Positions 7,194 through 16,277 of a DNA stretch of 64,000 bases are shown here, piece after piece. Origin of the DNA: Deltaproteobacteria bacterium (GTDB taxonomy: Bacteria > UBA10199 > JACPAL01); assembly GCA_016180845.1 (NCBI GenBank), contig JACPAK010000002.1:248001-312000 (forward strand), given 5' to 3'. The notes under the pieces were generated by a model. The model was not told the DNA's origin and ran no database searches. It saw nothing but the letters and a program-made list of their open reading frames with translations. The stretch's first letter is position 1. Every line of letters starts with the position of its first letter. The position numbers were made by a program, and so were the translations under genes.

Positions 7194-9350
7194 ATGTCCT
7201 TTCGAGTAGACCAGTATAAGCCTTTCCAGCTCTTTACCGAAAACGGAGGTTTCAGCGGTGAAAGTGAAGAGACCACTCTTCCTCCACCACCAAAATCTTC
7301 TTCTCCTTGGGTTTTCCCCGTCAGTCTTTCACTAGGCCTGTTCGGGGTCGGCGCTGTGATCTTATGGAAAGTTCAGCCATTAATGCATCTCAGAAATTTA
7401 ACGACAGGATTGGAGCGGGACATCCTCGCGTTTCTGACCCGAAAAGATCCCCCAGCCCGACTGACCGGGGCCCCTCTGCAACAGCTTCGTGACAATCTAA
7501 ATGACCTTCTGCGTGCCCTCGCCTCAAAAGAAGACGGGCTCCCCCTTTTCCGCAAAGTCGAACACCTCTCCGGTTCACCGCTTCCGACCTATCTCTTGGA
7601 GGGGAGAATCGCTGCGGCAGGAGGGGGTGGTTCCCGGAATCTGAAGCTCACAATTCATGCCCTCGAGAATCCGTTCACCGATCCTTCGAAACCTCATCGG
7701 GTTCGGTCGACTGTAATTCGGGTTTCGATTAATCCGACGACGGGGATCGTCGCGCTCGATTCGAGATCTGTGAAGCTGGGGGAGGTGTGTGATGATCAAC
7801 TTATAAAAGTGCGGCTTCATCAGAGCGGGCAGGAAACGACCCTTCCTCCTCTGGGTGATGAGATCGCTCTGGAGAGATCGTCACTCGGGCTTCCCATAGG
7901 AAAAGAGCTGACTGACTTCTATCCCCAGGATGGTTTTCGAATTGTCGGCCTCCAGCCGGAACGAATCAGAGGTTGGAGTGATCTCTTGAGGGATGATCGT
8001 TGGACCGGGAATCTTCGTTTCTGTGGTCGGCTTCCGAAACCGATCTATCGCAGAGAACATCTGGGCGAGTATGCCGGTCTCTATGAGGATATCACCGCTC
8101 AGGCAGAGAAGGGGACCTCGGTATTTTTTCGTGTCGGTTCGGTGACGCCGCCGGGAGCTGGAGAGGATAAGGCAACTGTTTTTGGAACAATCTACCGTTT
8201 CACACGCGGAGGGAGATTAGCAAAAATTGAGCTCGTCGAGCGCGGGTTTGGGGCGTCTCCAAACCCTCTCTTGGACATTGAATATGCTGGGACGACAACG
8301 GTTGTAGAATTCCTGGCTCCTGGCACAGTCCATGCGCAACCGAAGATCGATATGGGGAGGGTGGCGGAAGGGATCCTTCAGAGGCTGAAGATGCTTGTTT
8401 GGGGGGAAAAACCACCGGCTCAATTTAGTGCGGATGATTGGCAGCTCTATCGTTCGATTGATCAGGCTCTTCAGAACAATCTGTTCCCGAGACTGGCCCG
8501 GGAAGAAACGACACTCCCACGCGGAGTCAGTTTTCTGTATTCGACCAACAAGGGGAAGAAGACGAGTCGGGCTCTCCTGAATATTCAGGGAAACTATCAT
8601 CAAAAAGATGGGGTCTGGCATCTCTACTTTACGATGGAGCAACTCGCCGAAGAGGGGGCTCAGGGACAACTGAGAAGACAGTATCGAACCGTCCGCTTCC
8701 CGATCGATCGACGGAATGGTTCGTTAGATTTCGGTGACAAGATTCATACCTATCCGCCGGAGCTCGTTGATGACTCTATCGGTCTGGTCCATTTTTATCC
8801 AAGCGGATCGGATCGCCCTGTTGTGCAGGGATTTCGCCAGTCGTTTTTAGGGAGGGGTGATGTCGATCTCGCCACTCTTTTTGAAACCGATCAGCCCGGC
8901 AAGGTTTTCGCAATTCAGGCGTTTGATCCTTACACTTTTTATGCCTGGGGTCGTGAGATCGATAGTTCTCGTTTAACACACGCCTTGGTGACCCACGGAG
9001 AGCGGGATGGTGGACGTGTGCCCGTGGTCATCCATAATATGGATGTCTTCTTGGGACGTCCCTCCTTCCCTAAGGAAATTCCCGGTGTCCGAAGAGAGGG
9101 GAATCGTCAGATTTTTCCAATTGCCGAAATTACACGCGAGGTCCCATGGGCAACAGGGTCAGAAGGCGTTCTTCTCGAGGTGGTTCACCAGAGGGATGCA
9201 GCGGGACGTTATTTGAGTCATCAACTCGTCGAGAGATGCGGGGCTTCAACTTACGTTGGGTTTGAGGTTCGGGCCTTTGAGGTTGGTCGAGGTCAGGGTC
9301 TCCTTCCGTCTTCGTGGACAGGGCGATCCGCCGGTCATCCATATCGATAG
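7194..9350 (+). CDS. Large single-pass membrane protein of unknown function
   Basis: About 718 residues from the ATG at 7194; an in-frame upstream start at 7176 adds six residues. A soluble N-terminus of about 40 residues with a PPPPKSSS stretch is followed by one transmembrane segment (about 40-65, FPVSLSLGLFGVGAVIL). The rest, about 650 residues, is mixed alpha/beta with several short beta repeats such as GTIYRFTRGGRLAKIEL. No family was recognised. A TTGATA box (7155-7160) and TAAGGC (7180-7185) precede the gene, but the spacing is poor. It probably forms a pair with the orphan upstream. Confidence 0.75.
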   Translation: MSFRVDQYKPFQLFTENGGFSGESEETTLPPPPKSSSPWVFPVSLSLGLFGVGAVILWKVQPLMHLRNLTTGLERDILAFLTRKDPPARLTGAPLQQLRDNLNDLLRALASKEDGLPLFRKVEHLSGSPLPTYLLEGRIAAAGGGGSRNLKLTIHALENPFTDPSKPHRVRSTVIRVSINPTTGIVALDSRSVKLGEVCDDQLIKVRLHQSGQETTLPPLGDEIALERSSLGLPIGKELTDFYPQDGFRIVGLQPERIRGWSDLLRDDRWTGNLRFCGRLPKPIYRREHLGEYAGLYEDITAQAEKGTSVFFRVGSVTPPGAGEDKATVFGTIYRFTRGGRLAKIELVERGFGASPNPLLDIEYAGTTTVVEFLAPGTVHAQPKIDMGRVAEGILQRLKMLVWGEKPPAQFSADDWQLYRSIDQALQNNLFPRLAREETTLPRGVSFLYSTNKGKKTSRALLNIQGNYHQKDGVWHLYFTMEQLAEEGAQGQLRRQYRTVRFPIDRRNGSLDFGDKIHTYPPELVDDSIGLVHFYPSGSDRPVVQGFRQSFLGRGDVDLATLFETDQPGKVFAIQAFDPYTFYAWGREIDSSRLTHALVTHGERDGGRVPVVIHNMDVFLGRPSFPKEIPGVRREGNRQIFPIAEITREVPWATGSEGVLLEVVHQRDAAGRYLSHQLVERCGASTYVGFEVRAFEVGRGQGLLPSSWTGRSAGHPYR

Positions 9351-9357
9351 TGTGAAA

Positions 9358-9612
9358 TTAGCGATAAACCTCTCTTCGATGCCCTATTCGATAAATTCGT
9401 ATGATAGAGTTTTGATCATCGACTGTATAGAGGAGACGGTAGTCTCCCTTTCGGATCCGATACCCCTCAAGCCCTGTTAACCTTTTTGCGCCCGGGGGAC
9501 GGGGGTTGGATTGCAAATCATCAATAACATCGGTAAATCTTTTTTGAACTTCTTTCGGGAGTTCCAGAAATTCCCTTCTGGCTCTGGATTCCAGTTCAAC
9601 ACGAAATGACAC
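9358..9612 (-). CDS. RelE/ParE-family toxin
   Basis: 84 residues, GTG start preceded by GAGG at suitable spacing. The RelE/ParE fold is recognisable: SRARREFLELPKEVQKR helices, then GYRIRKGDYRLLYTVDD and a closing RIGHRREVY strand. RelE toxins cleave mRNA in the ribosomal A site and ParE toxins poison gyrase; the basic C-terminal IGHRREVYR is RelE-like. It lies 9 nt after its antitoxin gene and is transcribed as the second gene of the pair. Confidence 0.9.
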   Translation of the reverse strand: MSFRVELESRARREFLELPKEVQKRFTDVIDDLQSNPRPPGAKRLTGLEGYRIRKGDYRLLYTVDDQNSIIRIYRIGHRREVYR

Positions 9613-9621
9613 TGGGCATCC

Positions 9622-9843
9622 TCATTTCTTGAGTTCTTTTTTGACCTTATCCCAGGGATGAAATCCAGATGCCTCCCGGATCGCCTCCTGCAAGTCGTGG
9701 GAGTCCATAAGATCTTCCAGCTTCTCTCTTAATGCGGATTCAACGACATAATTTTTTCGAAGACCCAGCTTCTCACAGACCTGGTCCAAGGTCTCTTTCA
9801 GATCGGACGGCAGTTTTGTCGCAAACGCCTCAGCCTTGCTCAT
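9622..9843 (-). CDS. Ribbon-helix-helix-type antitoxin
   Basis: 73 residues from ATG 9843, chosen because GGAGGT (9848-9853) precedes it. An upstream TTG would add four residues and lacks a site. The start AEAFATKLPSDLKETLDQV and LRKNYVVESALREKL fit a ribbon-helix-helix DNA-binding domain; the tail GFHPWDKVKKELKK would neutralise the RelE-type toxin encoded just downstream. First gene of the operon, with its own promoter. Confidence 0.85.
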   Translation of the reverse strand: MSKAEAFATKLPSDLKETLDQVCEKLGLRKNYVVESALREKLEDLMDSHDLQEAIREASGFHPWDKVKKELKK

Positions 9844-9866
9844 CGTGACCTCCAAAATCTAGACAA

Positions 9867-9895
9867 ATCTTACTATTTCATGAAAAAATTAGCAA
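9867..9895 (-). promoter_or_regulatory. Promoter of the RHH-RelE operon
   Basis: Minus strand TTGCTA (-35, 9890-9895), 17-bp spacer, TAAGAT (-10, 9867-9872). The start codon is about 23 nt downstream with a clear Shine-Dalgarno, so this operon has a normal leader, unlike several others here. Confidence 0.5.
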
Positions 9896-9920
9896 TTAAA
9901 ATCTTAGAAGAAGTTAATCC

Positions 9921-9949
9921 TTTAAATTCAGAGGAAAATCGGGTACTAG
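9921..9949 (+). promoter_or_regulatory. Possible leaderless promoter of lysC-cimA
   Basis: TTTAAA (9921-9926), 17-bp spacer, TACTAG (9944-9949), then 10 nt to the lysC ATG. No Shine-Dalgarno precedes the ATG. The -35 match is weak. Confidence 0.35.
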
Positions 9950-9959
9950 CCTGTCCCTG

Positions 9960-11177
9960 ATGCTCATTGTCCAAAAATATGGCGGGACATCCGTCGGCGA
10001 TGTTGATCGGATCAAGGATGTCGCGCGACGCGTAATCAAAAGTCGTGAGGGAGGGCACCAACTCGTCGTGATCCTCTCCGCGATGGCAGGAGAGACGAAC
10101 CGGCTTGTTGATTTAGCCAACAAGGTCGCCGGAGAGCCGGACGGGCGTGAATACGATCAGCTTGTCTCGACCGGTGAGCAGGTCACAATCGCCTTGCTCG
10201 CACTCGCGCTTCAGGCGCAAGGGGTTACGGCCCGCTCTTTTCTGGGCCATCAGATCCGGATCCTGACTGATTCCAGCTTTTCGAAGGCGAGGATCAAGTC
10301 GATCGATGCCCCTCTGATTCATAAACAATTAAAACTGGGGACGGTCGTCGTGATCGCCGGGTTTCAGGGGATCGATCCGGAGGGGAATATCACCACACTC
10401 GGTCGTGGTGGATCTGATACCACGGCGGTCGCGATTGCGGCGGCGTTGAAGGCCGATCTCTGCGAGATCTACACCGACGTCGATGGGGTCTATACGGCCG
10501 ATCCGCGGATCTGCCCATTGGCTCGCAGGCTTTCCAAAATTACCTATGAAGAGATGCTTGAGTTGGCCGCTTCCGGGGCGAAAGTTCTTCAGACACGCTC
10601 GGTAGGGCTTGCCGCGAAGTATCATGTTCCGGTATGGGTTAAATCGTCATTTGCCCCAGCAGGGGAGGATGGAGGAACGCTTGTGTCAGAACAAGGAATG
10701 GAAGAACTGGTTGTCTCGGGAATTTCCCACGACAAATCGGAGGCGAAGATTTCGGTGAGACATCTCGCCGATCACCCCGGGATCGCGGCGCGGCTTTTTG
10801 CCCCTGTTTCCGAGGCGAATATTAATGTCGATATGATCGTGCAGAATATCAGCGCCGATGGCTTCACCGATCTGACCTTTACGGTGCCGAAGGTTGATTT
10901 GAAGGGGGCACTTCGGATTGTTGAGAAGACCGCAAAAGAAATCGGCGCCTCCTCGGTCGAGTCGGATGAAAAGATTGCGAAGGTCTCGATTGTCGGTTTC
11001 GGGATGAAAACCCATGCTGGAATTGCGGCGAGGATGTTTCGCGCACTTGCGGATGAGAAGATCAATATCCAGGCGATCTCGACCTCTGAGATCAAGGTGG
11101 CGGTCATTATCGAGGAAAAGGATATGGAGAAAGCGGTGCGGGTACTTCATAAGGTTTTCGGTTTGGACAAAAAATGA
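9960..11177 (+). CDS. lysC: Aspartate kinase
   Basis: 405 residues, the length of monofunctional aspartokinases. It phosphorylates aspartate, the first step to Lys, Thr, Met and diaminopimelate. The N-terminal [14 protein letters not shown] motif binds ATP and aspartate; [16 protein letters not shown] and [16 protein letters not shown] are the kinase core. Two C-terminal ACT domains (about 265-405) indicate feedback control by Lys and/or Thr. The ATG has no Shine-Dalgarno and sits 10 nt from a -10-like box. The stop overlaps the cimA start as ATGA, so the pair is coupled. Confidence 0.97.
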   Translation: MLIVQKYGGTSVGDVDRIKDVARRVIKSREGGHQLVVILSAMAGETNRLVDLANKVAGEPDGREYDQLVSTGEQVTIALLALALQAQGVTARSFLGHQIRILTDSSFSKARIKSIDAPLIHKQLKLGTVVVIAGFQGIDPEGNITTLGRGGSDTTAVAIAAALKADLCEIYTDVDGVYTADPRICPLARRLSKITYEEMLELAASGAKVLQTRSVGLAAKYHVPVWVKSSFAPAGEDGGTLVSEQGMEELVVSGISHDKSEAKISVRHLADHPGIAARLFAPVSEANINVDMIVQNISADGFTDLTFTVPKVDLKGALRIVEKTAKEIGASSVESDEKIAKVSIVGFGMKTHAGIAARMFRALADEKINIQAISTSEIKVAVIIEEKDMEKAVRVLHKVFGLDKK

Positions 11178-12730
11178 AAAAAATTGATCTCTACGACACA
11201 ACGCTCCGGGATGGGGCCCAAGGGGAGGGGGTTTCATTCTCCGTCGAAGACAAGCTTCGAATTTCCCACAAGCTCGATGAGCTCGGGGTTTCTTATATTG
11301 AGGGGGGATGGCCCGGCTCCAATCCGAAAGACGACGAATTTTTTTCGAAAAAGATAAAACTTCATTCAGCAAAACTTGTTGCTTTTGGAAGCACACGGCG
11401 TCGTGGGGTAAAGGCGGGTCAGGACAAGGTGCTGACGTCGCTTCTGAAGGCGGGGACTTCTGTTGTCACGATTTTTGGAAAGAGCTGGGATCTGCATGTC
11501 CGGGAGACCTTGCGCGCCTCTCTCGAAGAGAATCTGGAGATTATCGCCGATTCCGTCTCTTTTCTGAAAAAAAGGACTGATCAGGTTTTCTTCGATGCCG
11601 AACATTTTTTCGACGGTTTCAGGGCAAATCGGTCCTATGCCTTGAAGGCGATTCGAACCGCCACAGAGGCGGGTGCGGATCTGATTGTCCTCTGTGATAC
11701 GAACGGCGGAACCCTGCCTTTTGAGGTCGCTGAGGTGGTTCGTGCCGTTCATAGGGAAATCCGGACGCCTTTGGGGATTCATTGCCATAATGACGGTGAA
11801 CTTGCCGTGGCGAACTCACTTGCCGCTGTTAAAGAAGGGGCGATCCAGATCCACGGAACGATCAACGGTTTTGGTGAGCGGTGTGGAAATGCGAATCTGA
11901 TTTCTATCGCTGCCAATCTTAAACTCAAGATGGGACTTTCGTGTCTCTCGGATCCCCAGTTGAAGAGGCTTCGCGAGACCTCCCATTTTGTTGATGAACT
12001 GATGAATCGAAGTCACACAAGCCACCAGCCATTTGTCGGAAATTCGGCCTTTGCCCACAAAGGGGGGGTTCATGCGAGCGCCGTCATGAAAAATTGGAGA
12101 ACCTACGAACATATTCATCCTGAGACGGTCGGGAATCGCCGGCGGATCTTGATCTCGGATCAATCCGGCCGGTCCAATGTCCTCTATAAGGCGAATCAGT
12201 TTGGACTTAAGCTCAAGGATGAGGAGACAAGGGATCTCTTGAAGTCGCTGAAGGATCTTGAAAATCGCGGGTTCGAATTTGAAGGAGCCGAGGCGTCGTT
12301 TGAGATCCTCATGAAGAAGGTGCTCAAGAAGCATCGACGATTTTTCCGTTTGATCGGTTTTCGTGTGATCGATGAAAAGAGGACGGTGGGTGAGGCCCCT
12401 TTTGCCGAGGCGACGATCCAGATGGAGGTCGATGGGAAGATCGAACATACCGCCGCGAATGGTGTTGGTCCCGTGAATGCCCTTGATAACGCCCTTCGGA
12501 AGGCGCTGGAGCGTTTTTATCCGAAGTTGAAGGAAGTCCAGCTCGTCGATTATAAGGTGCGTGTTCTTCCGGGACCGAAGGGGACTTCTTCACTGGTCCG
12601 TGTCCTGATCGAATCCCAGGATAAAAAGGAAAAGTGGGGAACCGTCGGCGTCTCTGAAAATATCATTGAAGCCTCCTGGATGGCGCTCGTGGATGCTCTT
12701 GAATATAAACTCATGAAGGAAAAACGTTGA
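11174..12730 (+). CDS. cimA: (R)-citramalate synthase
   Basis: 518 residues. Condenses pyruvate with acetyl-CoA to citramalate, the first step of the threonine-independent route to 2-oxobutanoate and isoleucine. TIM-barrel motifs: [16 protein letters not shown] at the N-terminus, CDTNGGTLP, and [16 protein letters not shown] metal ligands. The C-terminal LeuA-type regulatory domain (about 385-515) suggests isoleucine feedback. Length and the GEGVSFS variant fit the citramalate synthase branch rather than isopropylmalate or homocitrate synthase. Overlaps lysC by 4 nt. Confidence 0.94.
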   Translation: MKKIDLYDTTLRDGAQGEGVSFSVEDKLRISHKLDELGVSYIEGGWPGSNPKDDEFFSKKIKLHSAKLVAFGSTRRRGVKAGQDKVLTSLLKAGTSVVTIFGKSWDLHVRETLRASLEENLEIIADSVSFLKKRTDQVFFDAEHFFDGFRANRSYALKAIRTATEAGADLIVLCDTNGGTLPFEVAEVVRAVHREIRTPLGIHCHNDGELAVANSLAAVKEGAIQIHGTINGFGERCGNANLISIAANLKLKMGLSCLSDPQLKRLRETSHFVDELMNRSHTSHQPFVGNSAFAHKGGVHASAVMKNWRTYEHIHPETVGNRRRILISDQSGRSNVLYKANQFGLKLKDEETRDLLKSLKDLENRGFEFEGAEASFEILMKKVLKKHRRFFRLIGFRVIDEKRTVGEAPFAEATIQMEVDGKIEHTAANGVGPVNALDNALRKALERFYPKLKEVQLVDYKVRVLPGPKGTSSLVRVLIESQDKKEKWGTVGVSENIIEASWMALVDALEYKLMKEKR

Positions 12731-12761
12731 TAAAATTTTATTATATTCTAAAGGAAAGGGG

Positions 12762-14195
12762 ATGAGGTTTCTCAAGCTTACTTTCATTGCCTTTCTCCTG
12801 ATTCTCCCAAAAATTGCAGCAGCCGAGACCGGCGCCTCGTTACAGAATTTTATGCCGGTCGCGGGTTCCACCCCCTATTTTGCGGTTTCCAATTCCCAGA
12901 CGCTGAAACCGATGACGCTCCATGGCGCCTTGTTCATCAACTATGCGCGCAAGACGATGACGAGGGGAAACGATGTCATCATGAATGGGCTTCTCATGGA
13001 GGATGCTATCTTCTCTTTTGGGATCCTCCCCTGGCTCGAGACTGGTTTTGCCGTTCCCTTTGCCTTTTCGAACGACACCGAAAATCTTGAAGATCTCAAT
13101 GCGAATCGGGCAGTGAGCCGCGAGACCGACATGGGGCTCGGCGATATCCGTCTGGAACCTAAGTTTCGGATTCTCGATAACAGTCAGTATCCGGTGGGAC
13201 TTGCCTTGACCCCATTCATCTGGTTCCCGACCGGTGATGAGAATCATTTTGTGGGAAATGGCGGTTTTGTCGGTGGGGCCCGTGCGATCCTCGATTACAA
13301 ATATGAAGAGATCGCGGAGATCGCGCTGAATTTTTCATATCTGGCCCGTTCCGATTTTGTTTTTCCGGGAACGACCACGGCGACGGTTTTGGGACTCGAG
13401 CGTGACGATCAGTATCTGATCGGTCTTGCCGGTCGCTACACCCCTCTCGAATGGCTCGATCTGATTGGGGAGGTCGATTCTTCGCTCCTCGTGAAGGCGC
13501 CGTTTGATCGGACAGCAGAGACACCACTCGAGTTTTTGGTCGCGGGGCGTGCGCGAATCCCACAGGTAGCAGGGCTTGCTGTCAATTTGGGAGGTGGAAC
13601 CGGACTTACCTCGGGGTATGGTTCTCCAAGTTTTCGGGTCGTGACGGGGGTCAGTTATACGTATGGTTTTGAGAAGGCCCCACCACCGCCGCCACCCCCT
13701 CCAGAGCCTGTAGCCCCCCCTCCGCCGCCGAAGGTGGAGATCAAGAGGAAGATCCATTTTGAAAAAGGGAAGACGACACTTCGGCCTGTTTCGACACAGA
13801 TTCTTGATGATGTGGCGAGTACACTGAAGGAAAACCCTCAGGTGAAGAAGGTCCAGATCGAGGGGCATTCTGATGGTGGCGGAAAAGAGGCAGCCAATCT
13901 CAAGTCCTCCATCAAACGAGCGGAGGCGGTCAGACAGTACCTCGTTGATCATGGAATTGAACCGGAGCGTCTGACGGTAAAAGGCTTTGGATCGTCTCAA
14001 CCGGTTGACTCGAACGATACCGATATTGGCAGGGCCAAGAATCGACGCGTTGAATTTAACATCCTGGAGCAAGGAGAAATTGTCGAACCCCCGAGCACCC
14101 CTGAAGCCACTGATCCTGGCGTCCCCGAGGGAGCTCCCACAGGAGCCCCTGAGGAACCAGCCCCCCCAGCATCCACAGTCCCTCCAACAGAGTGA
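12762..14195 (+). CDS. OmpA-family outer-membrane protein
   Basis: 477 residues: signal peptide (about 1-21, ending IAAAE), a beta-strand-rich membrane domain (about 25-300), a proline hinge (APPPPPPPPEP, about 306-325), an OmpA C-terminal peptidoglycan-binding domain (about 327-440, with IEGHSDGGG, VKGFGSSQPVDSN and NRRVEFNI) and a Pro/Ala/Glu-rich tail. It likely anchors the outer membrane to peptidoglycan. The ATG has a GGAAAGGGG ribosome site. The 3' end overlaps the probable recG start. Confidence 0.9.
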   Translation: MRFLKLTFIAFLLILPKIAAAETGASLQNFMPVAGSTPYFAVSNSQTLKPMTLHGALFINYARKTMTRGNDVIMNGLLMEDAIFSFGILPWLETGFAVPFAFSNDTENLEDLNANRAVSRETDMGLGDIRLEPKFRILDNSQYPVGLALTPFIWFPTGDENHFVGNGGFVGGARAILDYKYEEIAEIALNFSYLARSDFVFPGTTTATVLGLERDDQYLIGLAGRYTPLEWLDLIGEVDSSLLVKAPFDRTAETPLEFLVAGRARIPQVAGLAVNLGGGTGLTSGYGSPSFRVVTGVSYTYGFEKAPPPPPPPPEPVAPPPPPKVEIKRKIHFEKGKTTLRPVSTQILDDVASTLKENPQVKKVQIEGHSDGGGKEAANLKSSIKRAEAVRQYLVDHGIEPERLTVKGFGSSQPVDSNDTDIGRAKNRRVEFNILEQGEIVEPPSTPEATDPGVPEGAPTGAPEEPAPPASTVPPTE

Positions 14196-16269
14196 GAAGC
14201 CGCGAGAGACGCCGGTCCGCTTTGTCCCTGGGGTTGGTCCGAGGCTTGGCTCGATTTTGAATGAAAAAGGGGTGCAGACCGCCGAGGACCTCTTCTATTT
14301 TTTTCCGTACAAATATATCGATCGCCGTCGTCTTGATTCGATCCGTGGTCTGGCGCCCGGACAGCGAACCGTTGTCGGTCAGGTCGTGACGTCGGGACTC
14401 GTCTTTTTTCGAAACAGACGGCGTCTCTTCGAGGTTATCTTGAGTGATGGGACCGGCGCCGTTTCACTGAAGTGGTTTCATTTTTACCCCCAGATGCAAT
14501 CGCGGTTCAAAAAAGGGACGACATTGATGGTCTCCGGTCCGGTCACCCATTATCGCCATGAACCGCAGTTTGTGCATCCCGAGGTTCAGATTCTGAATTC
14601 CGATCTCATGGAGGAGGTTAGCGCCCCCGGCATCATTCCTGTCTATTCCGAGATTCCCGGCTTGGGTCAGAGGCGATTTCGAAAAATTATTGAAAACAGC
14701 TTTTCCCGTTTTGTGATCGAGGAGGTCCTTCCATCGGAAATCATTGCCAGATATCAATTTCCGGAAAAAAAGGAGGCGCTTTTTCAGCTCCATTTTCCTC
14801 CTCCGTCGGCGGATGTCGACGAATGGAATCGTGCCATCTCTCCGGCGCATCGCAGGGAGATTTTCGAGGAATTCTTCCTCATGGAATTGGCACTGGCCCT
14901 GAAGAGGAGGGGAAACAAACAGGATCTGGGGATCGTGTTTCGTTGGACGGTTGAAGCGGTAAAAGAGTCGCTTCAAAAACTTCCGTTTCCCTTGACCCGT
15001 GCGCAGAGGAGGGTACTGCACGAGATCTTGCAGGATATGGCCCAGCCGATGCCGATGAATCGACTCGTGCAGGGGGATGTCGGGAGCGGAAAGACGGTTG
15101 TTGCTTTGCTCTCGGCGCTCGTGGCGATCCAAAACGGGTATCAGGTCGCCCTCATGGTTCCTACCGAGATCCTGGCCGAGCAACATTTTCGGACTGCCAG
15201 CGAACTCTTGTCTTGCTTCAAGATTATTCCGGCCCTGCTCACAGGCTCCTTAACCCAATCGGAAAAAACCAAAATCCGTTCACGCATCAGGCGTGGTCTG
15301 CATCCGTTGATTATCGGGACCCACGCGGTGATCTCGGAGGGGGTTGAGTTCCAGAATTTGGGACTTGTGATTATTGATGAACAACATCGATTCGGAGTTC
15401 TTCAGAGGCAGGCGTTGCGTGCGAAGGGAAAACCAGACGTCCTCGTGATGACCGCAACACCGATCCCAAGGACACTCGCGATGACCGTTTACGGTGATCT
15501 GGATGTTTCGATCATTGACGAGATGCCGCCGGGGCGTCAGCCGATCCGGACCGATATTGTCGAGTCCCGAGAGAGGGGAAGACTCTATCAGTTGATTGCA
15601 CAAGCCCTGGATCGGGGGGAGCAGGGGTATATTGTCTATCCGCTTGTCGAGGAGAGCGAGAAGCTGGTGCTCAAAGATGCCGATCGGATGTATCAGGAGC
15701 TGAAGAAGATTTTTCCGGACCGGACACTCGCGCTGCTGCATGGGCGTGTGAAAGGGGAGGAAAAGGAAAAAGTTTTTCGGGATTTCAAGGCGGGGCGGGT
15801 CGGGCTCCTCGTCTGCACGACCGTGATCGAGGTCGGCGTCGATGTCCCGAATGCGACCCTGATGGTGATCGAACATGCCGATCGGTTTGGTCTCTCCCAG
15901 CTCCATCAGTTGCGTGGAAGGGTCGGAAGGGGGGAGAAGCGGTCGACCTGCATCCTCGTCAGTGATTATCAGAAAACCGAGACCGCCTATAAACGACTGA
16001 GGGTGATGTGCGAGACGCAGGATGGTTTTCGAATCGCTGAGGAGGACTTGAAGATCCGTGGTCCCGGTGATTTTCTGGGGACACGGCAGGCGGGACTGCC
16101 TGAATTTCGGATGGCGAATATCCTGCGTGACCAAAAAATCCTGATCGAGGCGAGGAAAGAGGCGTTTCAATTGATCGAGCAGGATCCTGATCTTCGTCAT
16201 GTTCCCCAGCTCAAGGAAGGGCTTATGATTCGTTGGAAGGAAAGGTTGGCCCTGGCCGAGGTGGGATAG
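14080..16269 (+). CDS. recG: ATP-dependent DNA helicase RecG
   Basis: Branch-migration helicase that remodels stalled forks and Holliday junctions. The wedge/OB domain begins at VRFVPGVGPRLGS. Helicase motifs: QGDVGSGKTVVALLSA (Walker A), IIDEQHRFG (DEQH box), VMTATPIPRTLA, VCTTVIEVGVDVPNA and QLRGRVGRG. The start is uncertain: the reading frame extends upstream to an ATG at 13987, deep inside the OmpA-family gene. A TTG at 14080, 3 nt after AAGGAG, is the best compromise. Homology proper starts near 14200, which would give about the E. coli RecG length. Confidence 0.95.
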   Translation: MSNPRAPLKPLILASPRELPQEPLRNQPPQHPQSLQQSEKPRETPVRFVPGVGPRLGSILNEKGVQTAEDLFYFFPYKYIDRRRLDSIRGLAPGQRTVVGQVVTSGLVFFRNRRRLFEVILSDGTGAVSLKWFHFYPQMQSRFKKGTTLMVSGPVTHYRHEPQFVHPEVQILNSDLMEEVSAPGIIPVYSEIPGLGQRRFRKIIENSFSRFVIEEVLPSEIIARYQFPEKKEALFQLHFPPPSADVDEWNRAISPAHRREIFEEFFLMELALALKRRGNKQDLGIVFRWTVEAVKESLQKLPFPLTRAQRRVLHEILQDMAQPMPMNRLVQGDVGSGKTVVALLSALVAIQNGYQVALMVPTEILAEQHFRTASELLSCFKIIPALLTGSLTQSEKTKIRSRIRRGLHPLIIGTHAVISEGVEFQNLGLVIIDEQHRFGVLQRQALRAKGKPDVLVMTATPIPRTLAMTVYGDLDVSIIDEMPPGRQPIRTDIVESRERGRLYQLIAQALDRGEQGYIVYPLVEESEKLVLKDADRMYQELKKIFPDRTLALLHGRVKGEEKEKVFRDFKAGRVGLLVCTTVIEVGVDVPNATLMVIEHADRFGLSQLHQLRGRVGRGEKRSTCILVSDYQKTETAYKRLRVMCETQDGFRIAEEDLKIRGPGDFLGTRQAGLPEFRMANILRDQKILIEARKEAFQLIEQDPDLRHVPQLKEGLMIRWKERLALAEVG

Positions 16270-16277
16270 GGGGATTT

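Noticed and set aside
9896-9959. Lysine riboswitch upstream of lysC
   Set aside because: The space to the divergent promoter is too short and no riboswitch-like helices were seen.
10686-11396. Minus-strand 236-codon open frame
   Set aside because: Antisense to lysC and cimA, both clear genes.
15280-16200. Minus-strand 306-codon open frame
   Set aside because: Antisense to the recG helicase core; no recognisable motif.
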